DNA of 64,000 bases, from contig NZ_QLLN01000006.1 of assembly GCF_003259375.1 (NCBI RefSeq), positions 329,364 through 393,363 of the forward strand, given 5' to 3'. How positions within the stretch are numbered: the stretch's first letter is position 1; each line of letters begins with the position of its first letter. The stretch is from Arenibacter echinorum (lineage in GTDB: Bacteria > Bacteroidota > Bacteroidia > Flavobacteriales > Flavobacteriaceae). Position numbers and translations under genes: made by a program. A model generated the notes under the pieces. It searched no databases. It saw only the letters and a list, made by a program, of their open reading frames with translations, and was not told the origin of the DNA. Of the stretch, positions 36,968-46,470 are shown in pieces.

Positions 36968-38518
36968 TTATTTTTTGGCATCATCCAAAAGCGTCAAAAG
37001 TTCCGCTACAACATCAGGGTGCTCCCCATAAACATTGTTGGTTTCCTTTGGATCTTCTCTCAAATTATACAAGGTTGCGTTTGGCTGTCCACCTTCAGCA
37101 ACTATTTCATCGGGTTTGGTAAAACCTCCTGACCCTAGAGAGGTGGTTAACTTCCAGTCGCCCTTTCTAATAGCAAAAAAGCCGTTTAAGGAATGGTGCA
37201 CTGTAAAATCCCGAATTGGTTCCTGTGCCTTTCCAGTAAATGCCGGTAACATATTGTAACTATCCTCCCCTGCTCCTTTTGGCAAATCTTTACCGACTAT
37301 ACCCGATAGTGTAGCCAATAAATCTGTAGTACAAAGAACTTGATCAGAAACACTACCTGGTTTTATTTTTCCCGGCCACCGCGCAATAAAAGGGATGCGA
37401 TGTCCTCCTTCATATATATCCGCCTTCTGGCCTCTGTAAATATAATTGGCACGATGTTCAAATTCGGCCTTGTCTTCCTCCGTCCAATTAGAACCGTTGT
37501 CCGAGGTAACTATAATTAATGTGTTTTCTGCCTTACCGGATTCCTCCAAAGCTTGTAAAATAGCGCCCACAGTATTATCTACAAGGGATACAAAATCACC
37601 ATAACGGCCTGCATTCGATTTTCCATTCACCTCTTCAGTTGGTAACCAAGGTGTGTGTGGTGCAGTTAATGGGAAATAAAGGAAAAATGGTTCCTTTGAC
37701 TTCTTTTGTTCAGTTATATAATTTGTAGCCTTAAAAGTTAGATGATCCATTACTTTATTGAAGTCGAAGTTTGGAGCAACTTCTCCTGGTCTCCAAAAAA
37801 CACCTCTTCCATCCTTGGCCTGACTTTTACCCTTTGTGTAGGCTGTAGGAAGTTCGGTAGCTTTTTCATTCTCCAAATATAGGTATGGGGTCATATCTAA
37901 AGAAGCCGGAATAATATAAGAATAGTTAAACCCCAATGTATTTGGGCCACTTACCATTTTACCGAAATCTACATTGCTATCGGCTCCTTCTTCAAATACT
38001 TTGTCCCACTCATATTTCGCAATGGGCTTATCCAAATTCTTTGCTTGCCATCCCAGCCCTAAATGCCATTTGCCAATACAAGCGGTATTGTAACCATTAT
38101 CTTGCAGAAAGAAGGCCACGGTAGTACGATCGGATTCAATTAGTGGCGGATCATAACCCCACAAAACGCCTTCCTTTAATCTACTCCTCCACGCATAACG
38201 ACCTGTGAGGATACCATATCTTGTGGGAGTGCAAACTGCTGAATTGGAATGTGCATCGGTAAAATGAATTCCTTCGTCCACGATCTTATCCATAAATGGC
38301 GTTTGAATTCCAGAATTTGCGTTGAGCGAAGACAAATCGCCATATCCCATGTCATCCGCTAAAATATAGACGATATTTGGACGATTGTCTTCCGTATTTT
38401 CCTCTTCCAAAGATTTTTTGGAGGCGTTTGAACCACAAGAAACAATTACCATAGAAAGGCACGCTATAAAAACCGGCCATGGACGTAAAAAAATGTATTT
38501 TCTATTAACTAATGTCAT
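36968..38518 (-). CDS. S1-family sulfatase lipoprotein
   Basis: A 516-residue sulfatase with a hydrophobic leader ending in MVIVSCGS, a lipobox. It has the start motif [13 protein letters not shown], the activation motif CTPTRYGILTGRYAWRS (Cys near residue 96), [24 protein letters not shown] and EGGHRIPFIARWPG. It differs from the neighbouring sulfatase by a longer middle region, so it may act on another position of the same glycan. First of three sulfatases after SusD. Confidence 0.92.
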   Translation of the reverse strand: MTLVNRKYIFLRPWPVFIACLSMVIVSCGSNASKKSLEEENTEDNRPNIVYILADDMGYGDLSSLNANSGIQTPFMDKIVDEGIHFTDAHSNSAVCTPTRYGILTGRYAWRSRLKEGVLWGYDPPLIESDRTTVAFFLQDNGYNTACIGKWHLGLGWQAKNLDKPIAKYEWDKVFEEGADSNVDFGKMVSGPNTLGFNYSYIIPASLDMTPYLYLENEKATELPTAYTKGKSQAKDGRGVFWRPGEVAPNFDFNKVMDHLTFKATNYITEQKKSKEPFFLYFPLTAPHTPWLPTEEVNGKSNAGRYGDFVSLVDNTVGAILQALEESGKAENTLIIVTSDNGSNWTEEDKAEFEHRANYIYRGQKADIYEGGHRIPFIARWPGKIKPGSVSDQVLCTTDLLATLSGIVGKDLPKGAGEDSYNMLPAFTGKAQEPIRDFTVHHSLNGFFAIRKGDWKLTTSLGSGGFTKPDEIVAEGGQPNATLYNLREDPKETNNVYGEHPDVVAELLTLLDDAKK

Positions 38519-38704
38519 ATTTCAATTATCTAAAATTATTCATATATAAAGATTGCTCTAACATCCTAAATTTCCACTTTTGCCACCAAGTCCTTGTAAA
38601 ACCAAGCTTGAGAATACAAAATATGCCTGTAGAGGGTTTCTATGAATGTCTAGAAACCCTCATCGGCATTTAAATTTAGTTATGTAAGGACCTGAAATAG
38701 TATA

Positions 38705-40210
38705 CTAGTACCCAGGATTCTGTTCTTGCAGGTTGGCGTTGTTGGAAAACTCTACCAAAGGTATTGGATATAGAAAATACGACTTACCTGTAATTGGATG
38801 TTGAATCAACCTGTTGCTGGGAAATGTAAGTTCTCCTTTGATATCCATTTGAAACTGGATCTTATCCCTTAAAATACCCCATCTATTCAAATCAAAATAA
38901 CGTTTACTCTCAAAAGCCAGCTCTACCCTTCGTTCCTTTCTAATGGCTTCCCTAAACTCCTGTTGAGTGGTCAATGATAATGCATCAAGTGCTCCGAGTC
39001 CTGCGTTTACCCTGATTTCATTTAGAAGGTCGAAGGCTTCCCCATTAGGCACATAACCAATTTCATTTAATGCCTCAGCCCGCATTAGTAACACATCCGC
39101 ATATCGAATAATAGGAAAATTCCATGTACTCTGCGTTATCGGCTGATCAACCTCATTGAAAAACTTATTAATATATAAAAGACTTCCCTTTGGTTGGTCG
39201 GGAAACAAGAAATTATCCAGGTCATAGCCTGCAAGGGTAACATCTTTTCGTTTATCACCTGGTTCGTATTCTTGAACAATACCATTACCAGAAGACAAAC
39301 TTCCGCCTTCCCCGTTCCAGGTATCATCTGTGGGCAAATTAGCAGCACCACCTTGGAGATCAGGTGGAGAATAGGTGCCGCGGGAATTAATTGTTGTAGC
39401 CCCGGTCTCCCCTCCATATTGCACTTCAAAAATGGAACCAGGACCATTTTCCTGTGTGCCGTTAAAATTATCCGCATAATTCTCTAAAAGTCGTCCCTTC
39501 CCTATGATTTCGCTAGTATTTGAAACTGCCCCTTCCCATTCCTCCAATTCTAGATTTACGGTGGCCATCAATGCCAATGCTGCGTATTTCGTTGGCCTAC
39601 CTACCTCTTGTCCTATGCCACCTGTATAGGTAGTAGGAAGAAGTGTTATTGCATCTCCCAAATCCAATTTTATTTGGGTATAAATCTCTGCAATGGAAGA
39701 TCTGGGCAATTCGGCGTCCGCAGGTGTTTTTATCTCATTTACCAATAAGGGTACGCCTCCATAGAACCTTACCAAATTAAAATAGTAATATGCACGCATA
39801 AACTTGCTTTGCCCTTCTATTAAACGCCTCATTTCATCACTTGAAAACGATTCAACCAAAGGCAATCTTTCCAGCACGGTATTGGCCCGGGTAATCCCAC
39901 GATAATGATTTTCCCAAGTCGTCTCTATAAGACCGAATGCTTCGTCAATATTAAAAATATCGGATTCCGTTTCTTTACGCCAAGTCCAAGTATCGTCACT
40001 TGATCTTCCGGCCATCTGCACCATGGTACCTCCATAAATGTTATGCAAAGGTTGAAATATGCCATTAACGCCCGTAATCAGTCCTTCTTCCGTAGACAAT
40101 AGGGCATCCAAAGCTACTTGTCCTTCAGGCTCTGGTTCCAAAATTTTACTACAGTTATGGAACAATATTCCGATTAATACTAGACCTATATATTTTATAT
40201 AATTATTCAT
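38705..40210 (-). CDS. SusD/RagB-family outer-membrane nutrient-binding lipoprotein
   Basis: A 501-residue lipoprotein with lipobox LFHNCSKIL. Characteristic SusD_RagB features: EPEGQVALDALLSTEEGLITG, IEGQSKFMRAYYYFNLVRFYGGVPL, and the C-terminal region FREAIRKERRVELAFESKRYFDLNRW. It binds the glycan at the surface with the SusC receptor just upstream (16 bases). Because the cluster has three sulfatases, a sulfated polysaccharide is the likely ligand. Confidence 0.94.
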   Translation of the reverse strand: MNNYIKYIGLVLIGILFHNCSKILEPEPEGQVALDALLSTEEGLITGVNGIFQPLHNIYGGTMVQMAGRSSDDTWTWRKETESDIFNIDEAFGLIETTWENHYRGITRANTVLERLPLVESFSSDEMRRLIEGQSKFMRAYYYFNLVRFYGGVPLLVNEIKTPADAELPRSSIAEIYTQIKLDLGDAITLLPTTYTGGIGQEVGRPTKYAALALMATVNLELEEWEGAVSNTSEIIGKGRLLENYADNFNGTQENGPGSIFEVQYGGETGATTINSRGTYSPPDLQGGAANLPTDDTWNGEGGSLSSGNGIVQEYEPGDKRKDVTLAGYDLDNFLFPDQPKGSLLYINKFFNEVDQPITQSTWNFPIIRYADVLLMRAEALNEIGYVPNGEAFDLLNEIRVNAGLGALDALSLTTQQEFREAIRKERRVELAFESKRYFDLNRWGILRDKIQFQMDIKGELTFPSNRLIQHPITGKSYFLYPIPLVEFSNNANLQEQNPGY

Positions 40211-40225
40211 GTTGTCATTTTTACG

Positions 40226-43200
40226 TTAAAAACCAATTTTCACCCCTAAGTTATATTGCTTGGTATTGGGATAAGGTGTATAATCTATACCAGCAGACAA
40301 TAGGCTTTCCCTACTTGATGCCTCAGGATCCAAACCTGTGTACTTTGTAAAAGTCAGTAGATTGGTGGCCGATATTGTAAATTGGGCACTACTAATAAAA
40401 GATGTCTCGAATATTTTACCGGGAAGGTCATATGTTAGAGCAACGTTCTTAACCCTTAAAAAACTTGCATCTTCCAGAAAGCGGGTAGATGCCAAAGTGG
40501 CCAAGGTAGTGGTTGTACCTCCTTGGGAAGGTCTTGGGGAGGTCGCTGATGGATTATCAGGAGTCCAAAAATCGGCAGCTTCCGCAAAATTCTGTACAAA
40601 AGGAACTCCCCTAGAGAATAGGTTTCTAGCTGTGTTGTAGAGTTTATTTCCTGTTGCAAAATTCATAAAAACGGATAATGATAGATTCTTATAAGAAAAG
40701 GTATTGTCCATTCCCCCTATAAATTTTGGGTGAGGGTTACCTACAAAAGCTCTATCCCCAGCATCTAAAAGTCCATTATTGTTAAGATCCTTGTATTTTG
40801 GATCTCCCGGCACCGCATTAAACCATGTAGCTGCTTCCGCCTCTTCACCCAACTGCCACATACCGTCAAATATGTACATATTAAATGCGCCAACTGGTTT
40901 CCCAGCTACCGTTAAATTCGTTGGGACATTGGATAGAGGTATATTTTGGCCCGGTATTTCCAATGGTTCCCCAGCGGAATTACTCCCTATGTCCAACACT
41001 TCATTCTTATTGTAAGAGATATTGAAATCTGTGGACCATTTGAAATTTCCTGTCAGGTTTCTGGTGAAGATGGCAAATTCGACTCCAGAATTTCGCACCG
41101 AACCAATATTGACAATAGGAGGATTGGGCACACCCGCTGTCAAAGGAATAGGATTCTGAATCAATAGATCTTCAGATTTCTTATCGTAATAATCTATGGT
41201 ACCACTAATTCTGCTCTTAAATAAGGCAAAATCAACACCAATATCCAATTGCTTGTTTGCCTCCCACTGTAAGGATGGATTTCCGATATTGGATGCCGAG
41301 TTGCCGACCACCACAGAATTACCAAAAATATAGGGGGTAGAGGCCGCCCTGGTTATAAACTCAAAATTACCAATATTCTGATTTCCAGTAAGGCCATAAC
41401 TTACCCTAAACTTTAGGTCATTCAAAGTTGTGCTGTTCTTCAAAAAGTTTTCCTGCGAAACCCTCCAGGCAAGTGAGGCCGAAGGAAACACACCATATCT
41501 TTTATCCGGTCCGAAACGTGAAGATCCATCTCTCCTTACCGTCGCAGTTAATAAATATCGGTCATCAAAACCGTAGTTTAATCTTGCAAAGGTAGAGGCC
41601 AGTCCCCCCTTCACGTTACTTCCCGTACTATTAAAACTGGTCTGATTTGATAACTGATTCAAAGCATTATCAATGGTCCCCGTTCCAAACGCAGAAGTCC
41701 TGCGCAATAGGAATTGTTGAGCAGATACCCCTACCAATAATTTTAAATCATGCTTATCAAACTCTTTAGTATAATCCAAAGTGGCATCTGCCACCCAGTT
41801 GGTATCACTGTTATTGGATACTGTAACCGAGCCTTGGGTGTTGATCATTCTTCCAATTGAATAAATCGGATTATAGGCGTACCCCTCAACACGGACTAAA
41901 TCGCCACCCAAATTGGTGTTAAAAAAAAGCCCATCCATAAGTCTGATATTCGCTTGGAAATTCCCCAGTAATCTTGTAGTGTTCAATTCTTTGGTAGGTA
42001 ATAAAAGTGGAACCAAAGGATTGGAATTTGCACCAAAATATGGAGCCGATGCGGTATCTATATTGGCAAGTTCACCATTCTCATCATATGCCGGTGTGTA
42101 ACTATGATGGTAAACAAAACCTCTATAACCCGTAGCACCCCAGTCATCCCCATCGGAATAGTTTTGAGGCTGGAAGCTCCCGGTAATATTAGTACTAATT
42201 TTAAGCCAATCGTTAACTTGTGAACTTAAATTGGTTCTTAAAGAATATGTTTTTATATCTGTATTCAACAAAATACCGGTACGGTTCTGGTACGAGGCGG
42301 AAGCCGAATATTGTGTGTTCTCGGTACCTCCAGAATAATTTAAATTATGAATTTGACGAATACCGGCACGTGTACCTAGGTCTTGCCAATCGTTATCTAC
42401 TTGCCAAATAGGGTTACTTGGATCATCATAAACAGCAGTACTTCTATTGGAATTCTTAAAAGCCTCCACAAATAGTAATCTCTGCTGCTCTGTAGACATA
42501 ACATCATAGCGTTCTGAAATATGTTCTATGCTTACATCTGAACTATATGTCAGTTGAGGTTTGCCAACTGTTCCTTTTTTCGTAGTAATAATCACTACAC
42601 CATTGGCGGCCCTTGAACCATAGATAGCAGTGGCGGAAGCATCCTTCAATATGTCTATTGACGAAATATCTTTAGGGTTTATCGTGGAAAAATTTGCACT
42701 GACCAATGGAACACCATCTACAACAATTAAAGGTTCATTACTACCGGTCACAGATCCAACACCACGGATAGCTATTTGAAACTTTCCGTCCAGATCTCCA
42801 CCTGATTGTCTAATTTGAACCCCACTACTGCGCCCCTGTAAAGCATCTGAAAAGTTTGCCGTAGGTCTACTCTGTAATTTTTCTTCGGAAATATTGGACA
42901 CAGCTCCGGTGATATCCGACTTCTTTTGCACACCATAACCCACAACGACTACTTCATCAAGTCCCGCAGCACTTTCTTCCAGAACAATATTAACACTGGC
43001 CTGTCCATTAAGAGGAACTTCCTTGGTAGAGTACCCAATATAGGAAACCACTAAAGTTGCATTGGCATTGGCTACATCAATGGAAAAATTACCATCAAAA
43101 TCGGCGGTAACCCCATTGGTAGTACCTTTTTCTACCACATTGGCACCCGCCAAAGGAATACCGTCGCTATCTGAAATCTGTCCGGAAACTATGCTCTGAA

Positions 43201-43612
43201 GTTTAATTGGACTATTCTGGATCACGTGATTGGGAGTATTGGTCCGAGCCTCACGCTCTTTAAGGAAAATTTGTTTATCTACCACATTGTGGGTGGTCTT
43301 AGTATTTCCAAATATCCTTTCAAGGATACTGGTAACCAATTCCTTATTGGCTTTTACACTAACTACACGGTTTAGATCAACTTCCTTTATTTGGTATACA
43401 AAATGAAAATCGGTTTTACTCTCTATTTCATCAATAAGCCTCTCTACGGTAACATTGTTAAGGTCCAATGTAATCTTTGTACGCTGAGCATAGGATGAAT
43501 TGGCCTGCATGGTAAACAGTACCAAAAACATGAATAACATACTGATCTTCATCTTTAAACTGAGTTTAAGCAATGGGTACGACCTTCTCTTTTGGTCAAG
43601 AATTTTTTTCAT
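40226..43612 (-). CDS. SusC/RagA TonB-linked outer-membrane receptor with STN domain
   Basis: A 1128-residue TonB-dependent transporter: leader, STN domain (KITLDLNNVTVERLIDEIE), carboxypeptidase-like domain (LAGANVVEKGTTNGVTADFDG), plug with LDEVVVVGYGVQKKSDITGA and IDILKDASATAIYGSRAANG, and a barrel ending in YNLGVKIGF. It is the more typical SusC version; the SusC at 26126 lacks the GYGVQKK sequence and has ALGIKRNEK instead. It is controlled by the FecR/ECF pair at 43783-45656 via its STN domain. Confidence 0.95.
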   Translation of the reverse strand: MKKILDQKRRSYPLLKLSLKMKISMLFMFLVLFTMQANSSYAQRTKITLDLNNVTVERLIDEIESKTDFHFVYQIKEVDLNRVVSVKANKELVTSILERIFGNTKTTHNVVDKQIFLKEREARTNTPNHVIQNSPIKLQSIVSGQISDSDGIPLAGANVVEKGTTNGVTADFDGNFSIDVANANATLVVSYIGYSTKEVPLNGQASVNIVLEESAAGLDEVVVVGYGVQKKSDITGAVSNISEEKLQSRPTANFSDALQGRSSGVQIRQSGGDLDGKFQIAIRGVGSVTGSNEPLIVVDGVPLVSANFSTINPKDISSIDILKDASATAIYGSRAANGVVIITTKKGTVGKPQLTYSSDVSIEHISERYDVMSTEQQRLLFVEAFKNSNRSTAVYDDPSNPIWQVDNDWQDLGTRAGIRQIHNLNYSGGTENTQYSASASYQNRTGILLNTDIKTYSLRTNLSSQVNDWLKISTNITGSFQPQNYSDGDDWGATGYRGFVYHHSYTPAYDENGELANIDTASAPYFGANSNPLVPLLLPTKELNTTRLLGNFQANIRLMDGLFFNTNLGGDLVRVEGYAYNPIYSIGRMINTQGSVTVSNNSDTNWVADATLDYTKEFDKHDLKLLVGVSAQQFLLRRTSAFGTGTIDNALNQLSNQTSFNSTGSNVKGGLASTFARLNYGFDDRYLLTATVRRDGSSRFGPDKRYGVFPSASLAWRVSQENFLKNSTTLNDLKFRVSYGLTGNQNIGNFEFITRAASTPYIFGNSVVVGNSASNIGNPSLQWEANKQLDIGVDFALFKSRISGTIDYYDKKSEDLLIQNPIPLTAGVPNPPIVNIGSVRNSGVEFAIFTRNLTGNFKWSTDFNISYNKNEVLDIGSNSAGEPLEIPGQNIPLSNVPTNLTVAGKPVGAFNMYIFDGMWQLGEEAEAATWFNAVPGDPKYKDLNNNGLLDAGDRAFVGNPHPKFIGGMDNTFSYKNLSLSVFMNFATGNKLYNTARNLFSRGVPFVQNFAEAADFWTPDNPSATSPRPSQGGTTTTLATLASTRFLEDASFLRVKNVALTYDLPGKIFETSFISSAQFTISATNLLTFTKYTGLDPEASSRESLLSAGIDYTPYPNTKQYNLGVKIGF

Positions 43613-43782
43613 ACTTTTATAATGTTTGATTGTGGTTAAACGTAATGGTTAATCACTTCTACCGATCGGGAAATGGTGACGCATTTTCCGATTTTTTTAT
43701 GAACCCTTACAAGGGCGGTGCAAAGTGGTTTTTTTGGTTGTTTTTAGTTCTTCATTGGCTGCATTTATTTAGTTTCTATTAT

Positions 43783-44949
43783 TTAGTTTACAATTATTTC
43801 CTGGTCATTTATTACGGTATAATCAATATTGTACTCTCCCTTAAAGTAGTCCAATATTTTATGGATAGGCATATCCCCAAAACTGGCATTGAATTTGGCC
43901 GAAGCTAGTTTCGAATTTTTGTTGACGATCTTTACATCGTAGTGTCGCTCTAGTTTTTTTAGGATATTCTCGAAAGTCATATTCCTGAAGACCAATACCC
44001 CATTCACCCAGGAAGTATAGATACTGGTGACCACTTCTTCCGTAGTAATATTTCCCTCTGCATTATCATAACTCCCTTTAAGGCCCGGAATAAGCACTGT
44101 TCCTTCACCTCCATCGGATAATTCAGTTCCTGGATACATCCCTACAGAGCCCTCTACCAATACCACCTCTTTCAATTGATCTTCCGGATAAGCCGACACA
44201 TTGAACTTTGTTCCAAACACCTTGATCTCCAAGTCAGCAGCATTTACAATAAACGGACGGTCCGTATCCTTTGCCACTTCAAGAAAGGCCTCACCTGTTA
44301 GGTACACCTTTCGCTCTTTGCCTACAATAAATTCAACGGGATACCTTAGGGACGAACCCGAATTTAAATAGGCCACGGAACCATCCGACAATTTTAGTTC
44401 AAAGTGCTTGCCATATGGTACATGAAGTGTGTTGTATATAGGTTCTCCCGTACCAGTCTTGCTCCCATTGGTATATACAAGTTGGTTGCCGACTTGGGAA
44501 CCGACTACATTGCCTTCTGAGTCAATAACTTCTGAGGTGCCGTCTTCAGATATTACTTGAATATTACCATCCTCCCGTTCCAGCGTAATGAAATTCTCTT
44601 TAGGGCCGAATTCTTTGACAGGATTATCTTTGGTTACATTTTCATTGACAAAGTACCCCAAAGTCATTGATAATATTACAATTGCCGCATATTTCAGAAC
44701 ACTTCTGTACTTGAATCTTTCCAGATGGCTTTTGTCTTTCTTAATTTTATCAAGTAAAAGACGTTTTGATTTCTCTGTATCGTAGGATTTCATTTTACGG
44801 TCAATTCTATAATTTAATCTTATATAATCTTTAAAAAGTTGATCATTTGAAGGCTTATTTAGTTCAATTTCCAATTGATCCAACTCCTTACCTGAAATCG
44901 AAGACGTAATATATTTTACTATTAATTTATATACCTTTTTTGGTTTCAT
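43783..44949 (-). CDS. FecR-family anti-sigma factor
   Basis: A 388-residue inner-membrane protein with a cytosolic N-terminus, a transmembrane segment (YAAIVILSMTLGYFV, near residues 87-101), a FecR domain (VPYGKHFELKLSDGSVAYLNSGS, FGTKFNVSAYPED) and a C-terminal DUF4974 domain (FENILKKLERHYDVKIV). It is a clear paralogue of the protein at 29709 (shared IVKY start, same layout). It lies between SusC and the divergent ECF sigma factor, 110 bases from it. Confidence 0.93.
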   Translation of the reverse strand: MKPKKVYKLIVKYITSSISGKELDQLEIELNKPSNDQLFKDYIRLNYRIDRKMKSYDTEKSKRLLLDKIKKDKSHLERFKYRSVLKYAAIVILSMTLGYFVNENVTKDNPVKEFGPKENFITLEREDGNIQVISEDGTSEVIDSEGNVVGSQVGNQLVYTNGSKTGTGEPIYNTLHVPYGKHFELKLSDGSVAYLNSGSSLRYPVEFIVGKERKVYLTGEAFLEVAKDTDRPFIVNAADLEIKVFGTKFNVSAYPEDQLKEVVLVEGSVGMYPGTELSDGGEGTVLIPGLKGSYDNAEGNITTEEVVTSIYTSWVNGVLVFRNMTFENILKKLERHYDVKIVNKNSKLASAKFNASFGDMPIHKILDYFKGEYNIDYTVINDQEIIVN

Positions 44950-45059
44950 TAGCTACACAATTCATATTTATACGAAGCCATTTTAAGAAACCCTTATTTT
45001 TTTCACATTTTTTTTTCATATTTACCATATTATCGAACCAAAAAAAACCAAATCGAGAA

Positions 45060-45656
45060 ATGAAGGGGAATTTTGAGAGCCAATCCGTTCTAATAGAAGG
45101 CCTAAAACAGGGTAATGAAGGTGCCTATGAATATTTGGTGGAACATTATCACAATAGACTATGTGTCTATGCCCACAGTCTTATAAGAGATGACCTGATG
45201 GCCGAAGACATTGTTCAAAGTGTTTTTGTGCAGGTATGGGAAAAGCGGCACAAACTTAAGCATGATTTTTCCTTGGAAAATTACCTTTATAAATCCGTTC
45301 ATAATAAATTTATAGACCAGTACAGAAAAGGCAAGGCCGTAATGGCCCTCGAAAAAAAGTATATAGAAGCCTTGGAGTTGGCGGTTGAGGAAAAGGACGA
45401 ATTACAAGAACAAAAAATATTGGGAATACTTTTTAATGCAATATATGAACTGCCCCCTAAATGCCAGCAGATTTTTCTAATGAGCAAAAAGGAAGGCCTT
45501 ACGAATATTGAAATATCTGAATACCTTAACGTATCCAAAAAGACTGTAGAGGGGCAGATCACCAAGGCTTTTGGCATTCTTAGGGAAAAATTGGGCAAGA
45601 AATATGAGGTGATCATGATGGTGGTTTTTGGCAGCGAAACTGAACGTCTTATTTAA
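45060..45656 (+). CDS. ECF RNA polymerase sigma factor (sulfatase cluster)
   Basis: A 198-residue ECF sigma factor, paralogue of the one at 30984. Region 2: EHYHNRLCVYAHSLIRDD and AEDIVQSVFVQVWEKR; region 4: LPPKCQQIFLMSKKEGLTN and KKTVEGQITKAFG; a hydrophobic tail IMMVVFGSE ends it. The frame extends to 44940, overlapping FecR, but the ATG at 45060 aligns with the paralogue and is preferred. Its target is likely the SusC promoter of this cluster. Confidence 0.93.
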   Translation: MKGNFESQSVLIEGLKQGNEGAYEYLVEHYHNRLCVYAHSLIRDDLMAEDIVQSVFVQVWEKRHKLKHDFSLENYLYKSVHNKFIDQYRKGKAVMALEKKYIEALELAVEEKDELQEQKILGILFNAIYELPPKCQQIFLMSKKEGLTNIEISEYLNVSKKTVEGQITKAFGILREKLGKKYEVIMMVVFGSETERLI

Positions 45657-45973
45657 AAGACTTCCTACACGATTATCTATTTTATTTGACGATAAAATCT
45701 CTCAGCTCATAAAATTGGTACTGCCATCACCATTATTTTGGGATAAATTCTTGGTTGCACCAAGATTCTAAATCCCTTTCTATAAACAATTGGGCAAACA
45801 TTGGACTTATTAAATTACTGGCCTCCACATTATAATTGAACTTATGAACCTAGATCATAACCAGGGAATTAAACACAAAATTAGGTACATTCTTGATAAA
45901 AACTTTGGTACACCCCTAATATGAATCCAATAATTTCGTAAATTCAACATAATCACACTCTTATATTAAAATC
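45657..45973. other. Spacer upstream of the molybdenum hydroxylase genes
   Basis: 317 bases. It should carry the promoter for the oxidoreductase pair, but no convincing -33/-7 pair was assigned and no coding frame was recognised. Confidence 0.5.
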
Positions 45974-46438
45974 ATGGCAAATTTCAATCTAAAAATCAAC
46001 GGAAAAACCCAGCAATTGGATGTGGATCCCACTACACCCATGCTTTGGGTATTACGAGACCATTTGAAATTGGTAGGTACCAAATACGGTTGCGGTATTT
46101 CACAATGTGGTGCGTGTACCATACATCTTGGCGATAATGCCGTACGCTCTTGCCAATTGCCTGTTTCGGCTGTGGGCAACCAAGAGATTACGACCATCGA
46201 AGGTCTATCTGAAAACGGCGATCATCCCGTGCAACTGGCATGGATGGAGGAGGATGTGTATCAATGTGGCTATTGTCAGGCTGGACAGATCATGAACGCG
46301 AGTGCATTTCTAAAAAAGAATCCAAATCCGACCGATGAAGAGATCGAAGGAGCTATGAATGGAAATATTTGTCGCTGTGGCACGTACTTACGAATTAAGA
46401 AGGCTATCAAGACCGCCGCTAATTCAAAAATCGCTTAA
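45974..46438 (+). CDS. [2Fe-2S] subunit of a molybdenum hydroxylase (isoquinoline 1-oxidoreductase alpha-like)
   Basis: A 154-residue iron-sulfur protein with two [2Fe-2S] sites: the ferredoxin-like cluster Cys40, Cys45, Cys48 and Cys60 (in [14 protein letters not shown] and RSC) and the C-terminal cluster Cys98, Cys101, Cys133 and Cys135 ([17 protein letters not shown]). It has no signal peptide of its own. It lies 32 bases before the Tat-signal-bearing large subunit, so it is probably exported with it (hitchhiking). It passes electrons from the molybdenum site to an acceptor. Confidence 0.93.
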   Translation: MANFNLKINGKTQQLDVDPTTPMLWVLRDHLKLVGTKYGCGISQCGACTIHLGDNAVRSCQLPVSAVGNQEITTIEGLSENGDHPVQLAWMEEDVYQCGYCQAGQIMNASAFLKKNPNPTDEEIEGAMNGNICRCGTYLRIKKAIKTAANSKIA

Positions 46439-46470
46439 AAATTACCAGGTACATCAAAAAAAGTAAAATC

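Noticed and set aside
44940..45059. Extended N-terminus of the second ECF sigma factor
   Set aside because: It overlaps FecR and has no counterpart in the paralogue; the ATG at 45060 aligns.
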